Shown: positions 50,472 to 61,947, numbered from the stretch's first letter. The stretch is 64,000 nucleotides of DNA from Trematomus loennbergii (GCA_012861695.1 JAAOOA010000101.1:412501-476500); one strand, 5' to 3'. The notes: generated by a model from the sequence alone, not told the origin. A program made the numbers and translations.

Positions 50472-51225
50472 TTAGCAGGAATCGGTGATACGCCTCATGC
50501 TCATGAACCTCTGGCCGCTCATGCCCATGTCCCTGAAGTTCCTGTACTCTCCGGGCCTCATGTACATCATCTTGCCTCTGAACTGGGGCTGCTCGTACAT
50601 CAGCCAGTGACCGTCCATCACGTTGCAGGACTGGCACTCGTTCATGCGGTAACGGTCCATGATGTTGTCACAGTCCTCCATCATCTCGTGACTCTGACCA
50701 CCGAAGTTCTCCTTCTCGTAGATATTCATCCTGTACTGTCCTCTGTGCTGCTTTCGAGAGAAGAATTATGAATTAATGATTTAATGTAAAGCGTTGTGGG
50801 GTGGTCACCCATAGTAGAATCGTACGATTACAGTTTTATACCCACCATGGGGATCATACGGCAAGACTTGATGTTATCCCTCATTCCCATCATGCTCATG
50901 CAGTCGGAGTACTCGCCCCTCCTCATGTAGTACTGGTTTCCCATGTAGTTGTTGCGGTCGTACACCATGAAGCAGCCGCTCTCCACCCTGCAGGACTGGC
51001 ACCTGCTCAGGTAGGAGGACATGTCAGAGCAGTCATTCATGCACTCATAAGAACGACCCTGGAAGTTCTTCTCCTCGTAGAAGGTCATCTGAAAGAAGGG
51101 AATTTTAATGGTTAGAAATAGATTAGCAAGGTACAGATGGTGATATTGCAAACGGTTATTTCTGCTTATCACAAAAAGACTTCTGAAAGTACCTTGCCCC
51201 TCATGTTCATGCCGGTGTTGCTCAT
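50472..51225 (-). CDS. crygm: gamma-M crystallin copy 4 (intact, 183 aa)
   Basis: Exons 51225-51193, 51088-50846 and 50747-50472, all in phase with GT/AG sites. The protein is identical to copy 2 throughout. The upstream 67-bp promoter module is unchanged. The flanking unit is the first that lacks a full DIRS element. Confidence 0.96.
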
Positions 51226-51281
51226 GTTGGCTGTAGATGTGCTGTTGCTGGTGAACTGATATCCTACCTGGTTAACCTTTT

Positions 51282-51348
51282 CCTTTTATACCTGTTCAAC
51301 GTAAAGAATGGGTAGCCCCTCCCCCTCAGGGAACCATCTAACTCAGCA
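51282..51348 (-). promoter_or_regulatory. crystallin copy 4 core promoter
   Basis: TATAAAAGG at 51290-51282 and Maf-type TGCTGAGTTA at 51348-51339. Confidence 0.75.
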
Positions 51349-52454
51349 GTTTACCATTGAAGCCAACAGAATGCAGAGGTTTGGTACATTCTTACAGGGA
51401 TTGGGTACCTTGTAGAGGAGGACAACTGACTCTATGTCTCTCAACATTCTCATAAAGACAATCTTTTTTTGCCTTTTTCTGCCAAATATGACACATTTTA
51501 CTTGTTTCGTGAAGTTGGACAATAGGAACACAGACATTTTAACAAAGAGAAGAGGAATTATGAGGGTGCTGCTAGGTGGGACTGCGAAACAAATGAAAGG
51601 TCAGTCATATATATATTTTTTTATTCTGGCTTTTCAAATCAAAATAGTCGATATCAAGAACAATGATTCTTCGAAAATTGTTTACATTCTTCTTCTCCTA
51701 AGTTTTCCCCATCACCTCATTCACAATAACATCATGGAGGTTTTAAAAGACGGCAAGCTATGATTAGTCGGGGGTCTCTTGGCGGAGACACGGCAATCAT
51801 TTATTACTACTGTATATCATTGCCTTTTTTGAAACTGCGACCATTTGAACAAAAACAAATATTGCGTACTCTGAATATAAAAGTCGAAGTAGATGATGAA
51901 ACTGGAAAAAATACACGAATATACAAGACATCAAACATATTCTGTTTGTATCAGAGTGAATTTTTCAAGAACAATTGGCCTTTGTGTAGCAATGGCTATT
52001 TGTTCTAGCGATAACTTGGTGTAGAACAAAATGGCTTTCGGTTTAATGTGAGCTTTTCTGGGGTTTATTGGGGTTTCATAATAATGGACAGTTGAAACAA
52101 TGGCATGGCACCTAACTGTGAAACAAGAGTATAGTTATGTTGAACTGTAGTTTTGTGTGTTTCATCTGCTCTAAGTTCAATTTTCAACTTAAATAGGTAA
52201 GTCTGGTGTTCGAGTCTCCTCGATATTAAAAATATCACAGGTTGATGTAATGGCCATACATTACATTTATTCCCAACTAAAAATGTGTTCTTTCAATTAA
52301 TATTAATGCTATTATTGTATTAATATAGCAATGTTGCAAAGTGCTATATGAAAGAAAATAAGATTGTATGGCAAATGGATATAACTAACTGTAATACCCA
52401 TATGAGCCAGAGGCAACATTGTGTTGAGGGCGAGTTGAAGGAATCAGGGCTAAT

Positions 52455-53133
52455 AGACGCTTTCACACCAATACTTTGCCGTACTTAGTTCATCAGAACT
52501 TAGTTCATCAGAACTCTTTAGTTCTGATGAACTAAAGAGCAGATCGCGTTCACACCGGAATAAGTCCCTGAGGTAGGGTTAGGCAAATGAAGCCGCTGAC
52601 GTCACTTCTTCTTCTTCTGCTTTGGGTTTACTGGCAGGCCGCAAACAACTTCACGGCGTACATACTGCCACCCGAAGTCCCCGGCCGGAAGTCCCCGGAG
52701 TTGGGGACTGGCTTCAATAGAAGCTGCTGGGACTCCCAGCAGCTGCTACTGAAGCCTTCCGAGTAAATCTCCAGAAACGCCGACACCTCCTCATCTCCAC
52801 CGCTCCCATGTTTTCTTTTGTGTTGCCATAAGTTAGTCTCTCTCCGTTTGTGCGCTGAGGTAATGCTAATAATGCTAATGCGAGGAAAATAAAATGGCGG
52901 CTTCACAAAACGTTTTGGGAGTTTTACGGGGCGTGGTTTGCAATCCGCCCAGCCAATCAGAAATGGGAACCTTTTTCTCCCATGAAAGTACCTGCTCTCT
53001 AGCAGTGACTGAAAAGGGGGTGGAAAGGTTCTCATGAACTAAGTTCTAGTTCCCGATTTTTTTGGTGTGAACGCACATTTTCGGAACTATATCGGAACTA
53101 TACTGGGAAAAGTACTCCGGTGTGAAAGCGCAT
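52455..53133. mobile_element. MITE with ACGCTTTCACACC ends
   Basis: Left GACGCTTTCACACCAATACT and right CCGGTGTGAAAGCGC are inverted repeats. It shares GATCGCGTTCACACCGGAAT and CTTCTTCTGCTTTGGGTTTA with 13104-13437 but is about twice as long. It interrupts the array spacer at GGGCTAATGTAATG, which is uninterrupted in other units. A 15-bp perfect hairpin lies at 52500-52535. The 136-codon frame on the minus strand shows no family signature. Confidence 0.75.
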
Positions 53134-53770
53134 ATTGTAATGTTAAATTCAAAATGCTTCATTATTTGAGTTGGGGGCAATAACACTGAACTATAATAGC
53201 TGCATTCCCCTGACATTTAACCAGAAGTCAAGAGTAATAATTAATGTCTAACATTTTACTAAGTGGCTTGAACAACCAACATAAGTAACACTTTCTACCT
53301 CGATTGGCTTTGTAAGCTTCATAATGGGCTGACCACAATTGCATCTCTTATCAGAGTTTCTTTCAATATGATGTACAGGTGTTCACTCAAGATTTGAAAC
53401 CCTTAAATACTGAAGCCATACCTTGAGAAATAAAGAAGTGAATTGCATGTATTACACCTGGAATTAGTGTTTTTTGCACTAATATGTTTTTGTGCTGAAG
53501 GGACAACAGTGAATTATGTAATAGTCAGAATCAGAATCGGTTTATTACAAATTAGGTTTACACATACGAGGAATTTGCTTTGGTATATGTGGTACATAAA
53601 AGACACAGAAAAATGAATACTTAGCAAAACAAAATCAAATACAAATAGGACTGTTATTATAGTTATTTAAAAAAACTATTTTAACACTTTTATAACAAAT
53701 GTACAATATTAACATATGACAAATACTATATGCTGTATTTAAAGTGGAGAGCTGTGCTGATTTAAAAGAG

Positions 53771-53980
53771 ATCTCGTGTTCTCGCGAGAAGATTCCATAG
53801 GACTCAACTCGTTGACAACACCGGAACTTATGCTTTCCGGGGTCATGCAAGGTCACACGTGACTTTGTTGACATAAATACTCGACCTGCGCATGCGCGAG
53901 ACAGAAGATATCCAGTGCTAAGCATTCCTCTGGCGGTCATCCAGGATTCATAGAACCATAGTTACATACTAACTTTCGTT
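53771..53980 (+). mobile_element. DIRS right-end remnant
   Basis: 210 bases matching the right terminal repeat of the complete copies (CTCGCGAGAAGATTCCATAG through CTTTCGTT, ending in GTT at 53978-53980). The left part of the element and the hAT insertion are gone. Confidence 0.9.
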
Positions 53981-54158
53981 TTATCACATATCATCAACCC
54001 AGTGTATTAATCCGTCATCCAATATCAATTGTAAGGCATTCTCTGTTTGTTTTTTTTGTCAATCTTGCAACAAATTTCTCCTCAGATATAAAACATGTTA
54101 GGATCAACATTTTCATTGCTAATAGTTGCCTACTGTCAAATAAATCTTATATAATTAA

Positions 54159-57103
54159 CAGGGTTCGTACGGGTGCTGGAAATCCTTGAAAATGCTTGAA
54201 ATTGTACGAGGTGTTTTCAAGGTTTGAAAAGTGCTTGAATTTTGGGAATGGTGCTTGAATTTGGGATAAAGTGCTTGAAATTGTAAAATGCTTTACTTCG
54301 CTTTTTAGATTAAAAGAAAATAAAGAAGTCGGAGGCGCGTAATTGCTTCGCTTTTACATAAAACAGCTCCGCTCCGGCCTTCCCGCGCTATGCGCGTGAC
54401 CTGCAAGTGTTTTTGTTACGTGTGTGACCTGGGCATTCTGATGAGAGTGATAGATGACAGTATGCCAGGAGGTTGCAGTTTCAACGAGCGTTGGCTAGCA
54501 GAAGACAAATACAAGCCATGGCTAAGACGAGGGTCAAGCCCACGAGTAGCCTCCTGCAAAGTTTGCAAAAAACAACGATGGGAGAGTCTGCGCTGACGAG
54601 CCACATGAAAGGTACGCCGTAGTAGAGCATTTTAGATTAGGCTAACGTTGCATGTTACGTTTGTTTAAGCTAACGTTAGCAAGCTGAATAGCGAACTCGA
54701 GGAGGGATAATAATAATTGCAGGGGACAATAATTTCAGAGGAGCATACTTATGTTATGTGCGTTACAGTCGCCATCCTGTGGTGTTCAGAGGATGAAGCA
54801 CTCACTGTTGTAATTCAACCCAGTCTCACGGCATTTCGTGTTATAGTCACGAAATATAATCTATTGATTCGACACAGAGCGATTTTAAAAGCAATGTATT
54901 TCTACTGGTAGTATGTTTTCGTGCCTAAACCAAATGTGACTTGCTCTATCGAAATCAGTCACATTGACCCGAAGACACATTTTCGTTTGGATTACTGGTC
55001 TGGGGGAAGCTCGCAAGTGTGTGTGTGTTTTGTATTTTTGCGTTTGTGTGTATTGTGTTTGTGTACCGGGGAAACACTCACAAGAAACACCGGCTGTTGT
55101 TATGCCTGCTGTGATGTTAAATTACTCCGTTCTCCGTTGTAATTATGCCGTTACAAGCTTCAAAGTTGTATTTATCATCTGAATTTGCCGAAACAAGTTT
55201 AATATTCTGAAAGCCAATACTTTGTTTATTTGAAAACAAACTGTCCCGGACCCTGTCGTGTTATCTATGATTACTACTACGCCTTTACTTCATAATTTCA
55301 GCCGGAGGGAGGGGGAGCGACGCTGCGGAAGAGCAGGGTGCGAATTGAGAGGTGCCTCTTCTTCCCTTTACAAGCTTCAAAAAGTTTTATCATGAGATTT
55401 TGGCAATAACAGTTTCATGTTCTGAAAGCCAAGACTTTGTTTATTTAAAATCAAACAAAACACCCGAACCCTGAAAAACTAGTTTTTTTACACAAATCCA
55501 CGTTTATTTTTTAAATGAGCCGTTGCGACTTTTGACTGATTTCAATAGAGCGGGTCACAATAATAACAAATAGAAGGAACAAAATAAATACAGATTTCAG
55601 TATTCTGAGGCTCTGAGCCCCATTTCTTTTCCTCACAGACGGCAAAAAAAGCCCGACATTATACGATTTAAAATAAACAATAATCATGGCTTGATATTGA
55701 GTAAGAACATGTTTTTTGAACCCCACAGCTTCCGGTCTTCCAAGACCCGACCAGACAAAAAGACGCGGGCACGAAACATACTACTTGGTTGCGTAATTAG
55801 ACGTAGCTTGTTAGTATGTTGTTATAAATTATAAACTGAGGATTTGACCGCGTCACTATGGTTGATACTTTTAGAAACAGACTTTAATATAAAATCTTGA
55901 AGTATTATACCACTAAAACTACATTCTGCTTTAATCCCATGTAATTGTAGAATGAACACAGTTTTCCTTTGAAGATGTATAAGTCAGGTGTCTTGAGTAG
56001 TCAAAATGACCTACAAATCATTGTACACATTTGTAAATATTATTTTGCCATTGTGAGTCTATTTTTATGCAGCTCTGCGTGATTTTGTGGCTACAATTCA
56101 GGCTAATACGCTACCAGAGGTGGAATAAGTACTCAGATATTGTACTTGAGTAAAAGTAGAAGTACTCAGATCTTGTAGTGAAAGTAGATGTACTCAGATG
56201 TTGTACTTGAGTAGAAGTAGAAGTACTCATATATTGTACTTGAGTAGAAGTACTCAGATCTTGTACTTGAGTAAAAGTAGAAGTACTCAGATCTTGTAGT
56301 GAAAGTAGATGTACTCAGATCTTGTACTTGAGTAAAAGTAGAAGTACCAGAGTGTAGGAATACTCTGTTACAGTAAAAGTCCTGCATTCAACATGTTCCT
56401 CAAGTAAAAGTATAAAAGTATTATCATCAAAATATAGTTAAAGTAGCGACAGTAAAAGTAGTTATTGTGCAGATTGGTCCATTTCAGAATAATAAATATG
56501 ATATGTTTTATAATGATTGATCATTCAAGTGTTCTCAAAGCTGGTAAAGGTGCAGCTAGTTTGAATGACTTTGTATACTGCAGGATAGCTTGTGGATTAA
56601 AGTCTGATTTAACACTTGATTATATTTCACATCATTCATCCACATCTGTAAAGTAACTAAAGGTATTAAATACATGTAGTGGAGTAAAAGTACACCATTC
56701 ACCTCTGACTTATGTTTACTGCCAACCTAAAAGTACCTAAAAAATAGTAATCAATAATGTATTGAAAAGTTATTTGGCTGATTGTTTTATATTGGCTCAG
56801 CCGGGTTATATGGGATGCCCAGTCTACGTACAGATGGGTCACTCATTTTGAAATATTAAACTTAGTTTTCTTTTCTTTTAATGTTCTCATGTAGAATGCT
56901 ATTATGAAACACACATTTGGTTGTTTATAGCATAAAGAACATCTGATTTAATGTGAGGTTGGGAAATAATCATTTGAGTATAAGTATGTGTATATAAAAT
57001 GTAATTTACAACAGCTGTAAGAAGCTTGAAAAGCTTGAAAATGCACCTTGAAAATGCTTGAAAAGTGCTTGAATTTGACTTTGGAAAAGGTGTAAGAACC
57101 CTG
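54159..57103. mobile_element. 2.9-kb DNA transposon with CAGGGTTC ends
   Basis: Inverted ends CAGGGTTCGTACGGGTGC and GTGTAAGAACCCTG, followed inward on both sides by GCTTGAAAATGCTTGAA-type repeats. Flanked by AATTAA at 54153-54158 and 57104-57109; other units have a single AATTAA there, giving a direct 6-bp target duplication. A frame near 54465-54610 encodes GGCSFNERWLAEDKYKPWLR then C-x2-C and, after a frameshift, GESALTSHMKG, a transposon-type zinc finger. The 6-bp duplication does not fit hAT (8 bp) and may fit IS3EU-type elements, an inference. A second repeat is nested at 56115-56707. Confidence 0.75.
56115..56707. mobile_element. nested repeat with CAGAGGTG / CACCTCTG ends
   Basis: Starts CAGAGGTGGAATAAGTACTC and ends CACCATTCACCTCTG. 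The first 250 bases are an expanded minisatellite of AAGTAGAAGTACTCAGATCT-type units (about 56140-56350). Resembles a very common teleost non-autonomous element. A clear target duplication was not found. Confidence 0.65.
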
Positions 57104-57221
57104 AATTAATTTCAATTAATAATGTGTGATTATAACAGTTGGACAATAAGCATGACAAGTCACATTCAAGGTTAAGTTTTTATTTGGCATTTTATAAATT
57201 CAGGAAACATTCAGTGAACAT

Positions 57222-57973
57222 TTAGCAGGAATCAGTGATACGCCTCATGCTCATGAACCTCTGGCCGCTCATGCCCATGTCCTGAAGTTCCTGTACTCTC
57301 CGGGCCTCATGTACATCATCTTGCCTCTGAACTGGGGCTGCTCGTACATCAGCCAGTGACCGTCCATCACGTTGCAGGACTGGCACTCGTTCATGCGGTA
57401 ACGGTCCATGATGTTGTCACAGTCCTCCATCATCTCGTGACTCTGACCACCGAAGTTCTCCTTCTCGTAGATATTCATCCTGTACTGGCCTCTGTGCTGC
57501 TTTCGAGAGAAGAATTATGAATTAATGATTTAATGTAAAGCGTTGTGGGGTGGTCACCCATAGTAGAATCGTACGATTACAGTTTTATACCACCATGGGG
57601 ATCATACGGCAAGACTTGATGTTATCCCTCATTCCCATCATGCTCATGCAGTCGGAGTACTCGCCCCTCTTCATGAAGTACTGGTTTCCCATGTAGTTGT
57701 TGCGGTCGTACACCATGAAGCAGCCGCTCTCCACCCTGCAGGACTGGCACCTGCTCAGGTAGGAGGACATGTCAGGGCAGTCATTCATGCACTCATAAGA
57801 ACGACCCTGGAAGTTCTTCTCCTCGTAGAAGGTCATCTGAAAGAAGGGAATTGTAATGGTTAGAAATAGATTAGCAAGGTACAGATGGTGATATTGCAAA
57901 CAGTTATTTCTGCTTATCACAAAAAGACTTCTGAAAGTACCTTGCCCCTCATGTTCATGCCGGTGTTGCTCAT
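57222..57973 (-). pseudogene. crygm: gamma-M crystallin copy 5 (frameshift in exon 3)
   Basis: Exons 57973-57941, 57836-57594 and 57496-57222. One C is missing at about 57281 (CATGTCCTG instead of CATGTCCCTG). The frame changes after EYRNFR and stops three codons later, losing about 21 residues of the fourth Greek-key motif. The intron 2 donor has also lost one G (ATG|GTGGTA instead of ATG|GTGGGT), removing the G at donor position +5. Exon 2 has [10 protein letters not shown] (Ser to Pro) and QYFMKRGEY. The promoter is intact. Either a young pseudogene or a copy damaged only in the assembly; two independent one-base losses within 320 bases leave both possible. Confidence 0.8.
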
Positions 57974-58029
57974 GTTGGCTGTAGATGTGCTGTTGCTGGT
58001 GAACTGATATCCTACCTGGTTAACCCTTT

Positions 58030-58096
58030 CCTTTTATACCTGTTCAACGTAAAGAATGGGTAGCCCCTCCCCCTCAGGGAACCATCTAACTCAGCA
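58030..58096 (-). promoter_or_regulatory. crystallin copy 5 core promoter
   Basis: TATAAAAGG at 58038-58030 and Maf-type TGCTGAGTTA at 58096-58087, unchanged despite the damaged coding region. Confidence 0.7.
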
Positions 58097-58620
58097 GTTT
58101 ACCATTGAAGCCAACAGAATGCAGAGGTTTGGTACATTCTTACAGGGATTGGGTACCTTGTAGAGGAGGACAACTGACTCTATGTCTCTCAACATTCTCA
58201 TAAAGACAATCGTTTTTTGCCTTTTTCTGCCAAATATGACACATTTTACTTGTTTCGTGAAGTTGGACAATAGGAATACAGTACTTTAAACAAAGAGAAG
58301 AGGAATTATGAGGGTGCTGCTAGGTGGGACTGCGGAACAAAGGAAAGGTCAGTCATATATTTTTATTTTATTTTGGCTTTTCAAATCAAGATAGTCGATA
58401 TCAAGCACAATGCTTCTGAGCAAATTGTTTACATTCTTCTTCTCCTAAGTTTTCCCCATCACCTCATTCGCAATAACATCATAGAGGTTTTAAAAGACGG
58501 CAAGCTATGATTAGTCGGTGGTCTCTTGGCGCAGACACGGCAATCATTTATTACTATATCATTGCATTTGTTAAATAGCAACCATTTTAACAAAAACAAA
58601 TATTGCGTACTCTGAATGTA

Positions 58621-58792
58621 AAATAATAATAATAATAATTCCATATATTTATTATAGCGCTTTTCCAGAGCTCAAAGCGCTTTACAAATACACATTACAC
58701 ACATTACACATGTAACGGTCATGTACTATGGACAATACCCACAGGAGCAAATTCAGGTGAAGTGTCTTGCCCAAGGATACAACGGCCTGAAA
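58621..58792. mobile_element. short repeat with ATAATAATA head
   Basis: An (ATA)n run, then TTATTATAGCGCTTTTCCAG, GCTCAAAGCGCTTTACAAAT and GGTGAAGTGTCTTGCCCAAG, a recurrent fish short repeat. It replaces several hundred bases of unit spacer, so its arrival went with a deletion. A looser relative may lie at 18108-18295. Confidence 0.55.
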
Positions 58793-58924
58793 ATTCAATT
58801 TTCAACTTAAGTAGGGAAGTCCTGGTGTTCGAGTCTCCTCGATATTAAAATATCAGAGGTGGATGTAATGGCCATACATTTAATTTATTCCCAACTAAAA
58901 ATGTGTTCTTTCAATTCATATTAA

Positions 58925-59304
58925 AGGTAGGGTAGGTAAGTTTGAGAAACCGGCTCGAGATACACTTTTTGTTATATTCCATGGAATGCTCTTAACATCC
59001 CGATAGCAATGAATATCTGAAGTGCTTTGACAAAAAATCCATAAAAAAATGTCATCTGTGGAAGCCGTAGTACTGTAAAAAGCACGACCAATCATTTTAG
59101 CCGGCCCGGCTAAAATAACTGGATGGCCTACCTGCCTGTCAGCCTTCCATCTGTGCACAAACTTATCTCGTGCCCTCATTGGTCATGTGCGCGTTTGTGT
59201 GTGTTGGAGGAGGGGCTCTATAAGGAAGTGGCAGATTTTCTCGGTTGTGTATTTTCAAATTCTAGCGATCTCGAGCCGGTTTCTCAAACTTACCCACCCT
59301 ATCT
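58925..59304. mobile_element. TTAA MITE in unit 5
   Basis: TTAA at 58921-58924 and 59305-59308; other units have one TTAA in AATATTAATGCTATT at this place, so the duplication is proven by comparison. Ends AGGTAGGGTAGGTAAGTTTG and CAAACTTACCCACCCTATCT are near-perfect inverted repeats. Closely similar to 19576-19954. Confidence 0.88.
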
Positions 59305-59698
59305 TTAATGCTATTATTGTATTAATATAGCAATATTGCAAAGTGCTATACGAAAGAAAATAGGATAGTATGGCAAATGGATATAAATAACTGTAATACC
59401 CATGAGCCGGAGGCAACATTGTGCTGAGGGCGAGTTGAAGGTATCAGGGCTAATGTAATGTTACATTAAAAATGTTTCATTATTTAAGTTGGGAACAAAA
59501 ACACTGAACTATAATATCTGCATTCCCCTGACATTTAACCAGAAGTCAAGAGTAATAATGAATGTCTAAAATCTTACTAAGTGGCTTGAACAACCAACAT
59601 AAGCTAACACTTTCTACCTCGATTGGCTTTGTAAGCTTCATAATGGGCTGACCTCAATTGCATCTCTAATCAGATTTTCTTTCAATATGACGTACAGG

Positions 59699-60068
59699 TA
59701 GGGGTGTAATGGTATCCGTATTCGTCTCGAACCGTCACGGTTTGGACGTCACGGTTTGGACGTCACGGTTTGGCACATGCAGTCGCTCGTGTGTGTGCGT
59801 GCGTGCGTGCGTGTGTGTGTGTTAGCCTACTGTTTGTGGTTTGTTTTTAACTGTGTAATACAGTTAATTATTCAAAATGTTAGAGTTCCTTATTTTTCTA
59901 CTGAAACTTGCACTACTGTTAAAAAATAAATAACAACAAACCTGGAATTATGCATTTGGGACTTTTTTTTGCTTTTTCTTGTTGTACCGAACCCGTACCG
60001 AACCGTGACCCCCAAACCGAGGTACGTACCGGACCGTGAATTCTGTGAACCGTTACACCGCTACAGTA
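59699..60068. mobile_element. element with GGGGTGTAATGG / CCGTTACACC ends
   Basis: CGTACAGG at 59691-59698 and 60069-60076 looks like an 8-bp target duplication. Other units have a single GTACAGG here. Ends TAGGGGTGTAATGG and CCGTTACACCGCTA are inverted repeats; a few extra bases (CAGTA) follow on the right. Contains repeated GGACGTCACGGTTTGG and a TG/CG-rich run at about 59790-59822. Probably a hAT-type non-autonomous element. Confidence 0.65.
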
Positions 60069-61143
60069 CGTACAGGTGTTCACTCAATATTTGAAACCCT
60101 TAAATACTGAAGCCATACCTTGAGAAATAAAGAAGTGAACTGTAATTGAATTATGTTGAATTATGTAATAGTCAGAATCAGAATCGGTTTTATTACAAAG
60201 TAGGTTTACACATACGAGGAATTTGCTTTGGTGTAAATGGTGCATACAAAGACACAGAAAAAAGAATACATAGCAAAATCAAATACAAATAGGACTGTTA
60301 TTACAGCTATTTAAAAAAACAATTTTAACACTTTTATAACAAATGTACAACATTAACATATGACAAATACTATATGCTGTATTTAAAGTGGAGAGCTGTG
60401 CTGATTTAAAGGTTGTGGAGAAGAAATGTGCAACATTTAAAAAATAACAAGATGTTGTTCGCATTATGTTATGTGCATTAATGTAATGCATAATGTTTTT
60501 TCTGCGGTGGATAAAAGTCAGTTTCAGTGGGGGTCCTGGGCCTTGTTGATGAGGCCAGTAGCAGAGGGGAAGAAACTGTTCAGGTGGAGAGAGGTTTTGG
60601 TCCTGATGGAGCGCAGCCTCCTGCCAGAGTGGAGCGGGGTGAACAGTTTGCAACAGGTGAACACAATGAGACAATCGGACACAGGAGGGAAAACACAGGA
60701 AGGAAGACCAGACAAAGGGAGTACACAATGTCAAAATAAAACCGTAAAATTGCAACATAAATCCAAAACCATGACAAGTTTACTAACTACATATAATACC
60801 TTGGTTTAAAAACATAATAATCTCTTTTTTATTTTATTACCCAAAGTGTTATCACATATCATCAACCCAGTGTATTAATCTGTCATCCAATATCAATTGT
60901 AAGGCATTCTCTGTTTTGTTTTTTTGTCAATCTTGCAACACATTTCTCACCAGATATAAAACATGTTAGGATCAACATTTTCATTGCTAATAGTTGCCTA
61001 CTGTCAAATAAATCTTATATAATTAATTTCAATTAATAATGTGTGATTTTAACAGTTGGACAATAAGCATGACAAAAGTCACATTCAAGGTTAATTTTTT
61101 ATTTGGCATTTTATAAATTCAGGAAACATTCAGTGAACATTTA

Positions 61144-61890
61144 TCAGAATCGGTGATGCCTCATGCTCATGAACCTCTGGCCGCTCATGCCCATGTCTCT
61201 GAAGTTCCTGTACTCTCCGGGCCTCATGTACATCATCTTGCCTCTGAACTGGGGCTGCTCGTACATCAGCCAGTGACCGTCCATCACGTTGCAGGACTGG
61301 CACTCGTTCATGCGGTAACGGTCCATGACGTTGTCACAGTCCTCCATCATCTCGTGACTCTGACCACCGAAGTTCTCCTTCTCATAGATCTTCATCCTGT
61401 ACTGGCCTCTGTGCTGCTTTGGGAGAAGAATTATGAATGAATGATTTAATGTAAAGCGTTGTGGGGTGGTCACCCATAGTAGAATCGTACGATTACAGTT
61501 TTATACCCACCATGGGGATCATACGGCAAGACTTGATGTTATCCCTCATTCCCATCATGCTCATGCAGTCGGAGTACTCGCCCCTCTTCATGAAGTACTG
61601 GTTTCCCATGTAGTTGTTGCGGTCGTACACCATGAAGCAGCCGCTCTCCACCCTGCAGGACTGGCACCTGCTCAGGGAGGAGGACATGTCAGAGCAGTCA
61701 TTCATGCACTCATAAGAACGACCCTGGAAGTTCTTCTCCTCGTAGAAGGTGATCTGAAAGAAGGGAATTTGAATGGTTAGAAATAGATTAGCAAGGTACA
61801 GATGGTGATATTGCAAACAGTTATTTCTGCTTATCACAAAAAGACTTCTGAAAGTACCTTGCCCCTCATGTTCATGCCGGTGTTGCTCAT
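61144..61890 (-). CDS. crygm: gamma-M crystallin copy 6 (altered C-terminus, 181 aa)
   Basis: Exons 61890-61858, 61753-61511 and 61413-61144, in phase with GT/AG sites. Exon 2 begins [11 protein letters not shown] as in copy 1 and has QYFMKRGEY; exon 3 begins [16 protein letters not shown] two-base loss near 61158 (GATGCC instead of GATGCGCC) changes the end from MRRITDY or MRRITDSC to MRHHRF, so the protein stops one residue early relative to copy 1. Both crystallin domains are otherwise complete, so it could be functional. Copies 1 and 6, the outer pair, share features (ITFYEE, SSSLSRC) that the inner copies lack. Confidence 0.9.
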
Positions 61891-61947
61891 GTTGGCTGTA
61901 GATGTGCTGTTGCTGGTGAACTGATATCCTACCTGGTTTAACCCTTT

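Larger units (their letters stand above)
50185..53983. repeat. tandem array unit 4 (about 3.8 kb)
   Basis: Crystallin copy 4, then spacer, then a MITE insertion at about 52455-53133. After the first 240 bases of the first interspersed repeat the sequence jumps at about 53770 straight into the right end of a DIRS element. So most of the transposon, plus the preceding repeats, has been deleted. Confidence 0.85.
53984..60851. repeat. tandem array unit 5 (about 6.9 kb, with four later insertions)
   Basis: Holds a 2.9-kb transposon (54159-57103), crystallin copy 5, a short repeat at 58621-58792 replacing some spacer, a TTAA MITE (58925-59304) and an element at 59699-60068. The first interspersed repeat ends at 60650, with a deletion into the last third of the second. 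The unit ends with CCCAAAGTGTTATCACATATC, a site without DIRS. Confidence 0.85.

Noticed and set aside
52628..53035. 136-codon minus-strand frame in unit 4
   Set aside because: Lies wholly inside a MITE present only in this unit; no domain seen.
56140..56350. CRISPR-like regular repeat
   Set aside because: A decaying minisatellite of GTACTCAGATCTTGTACTTG-type units inside a eukaryotic transposon, with no distinct spacers.
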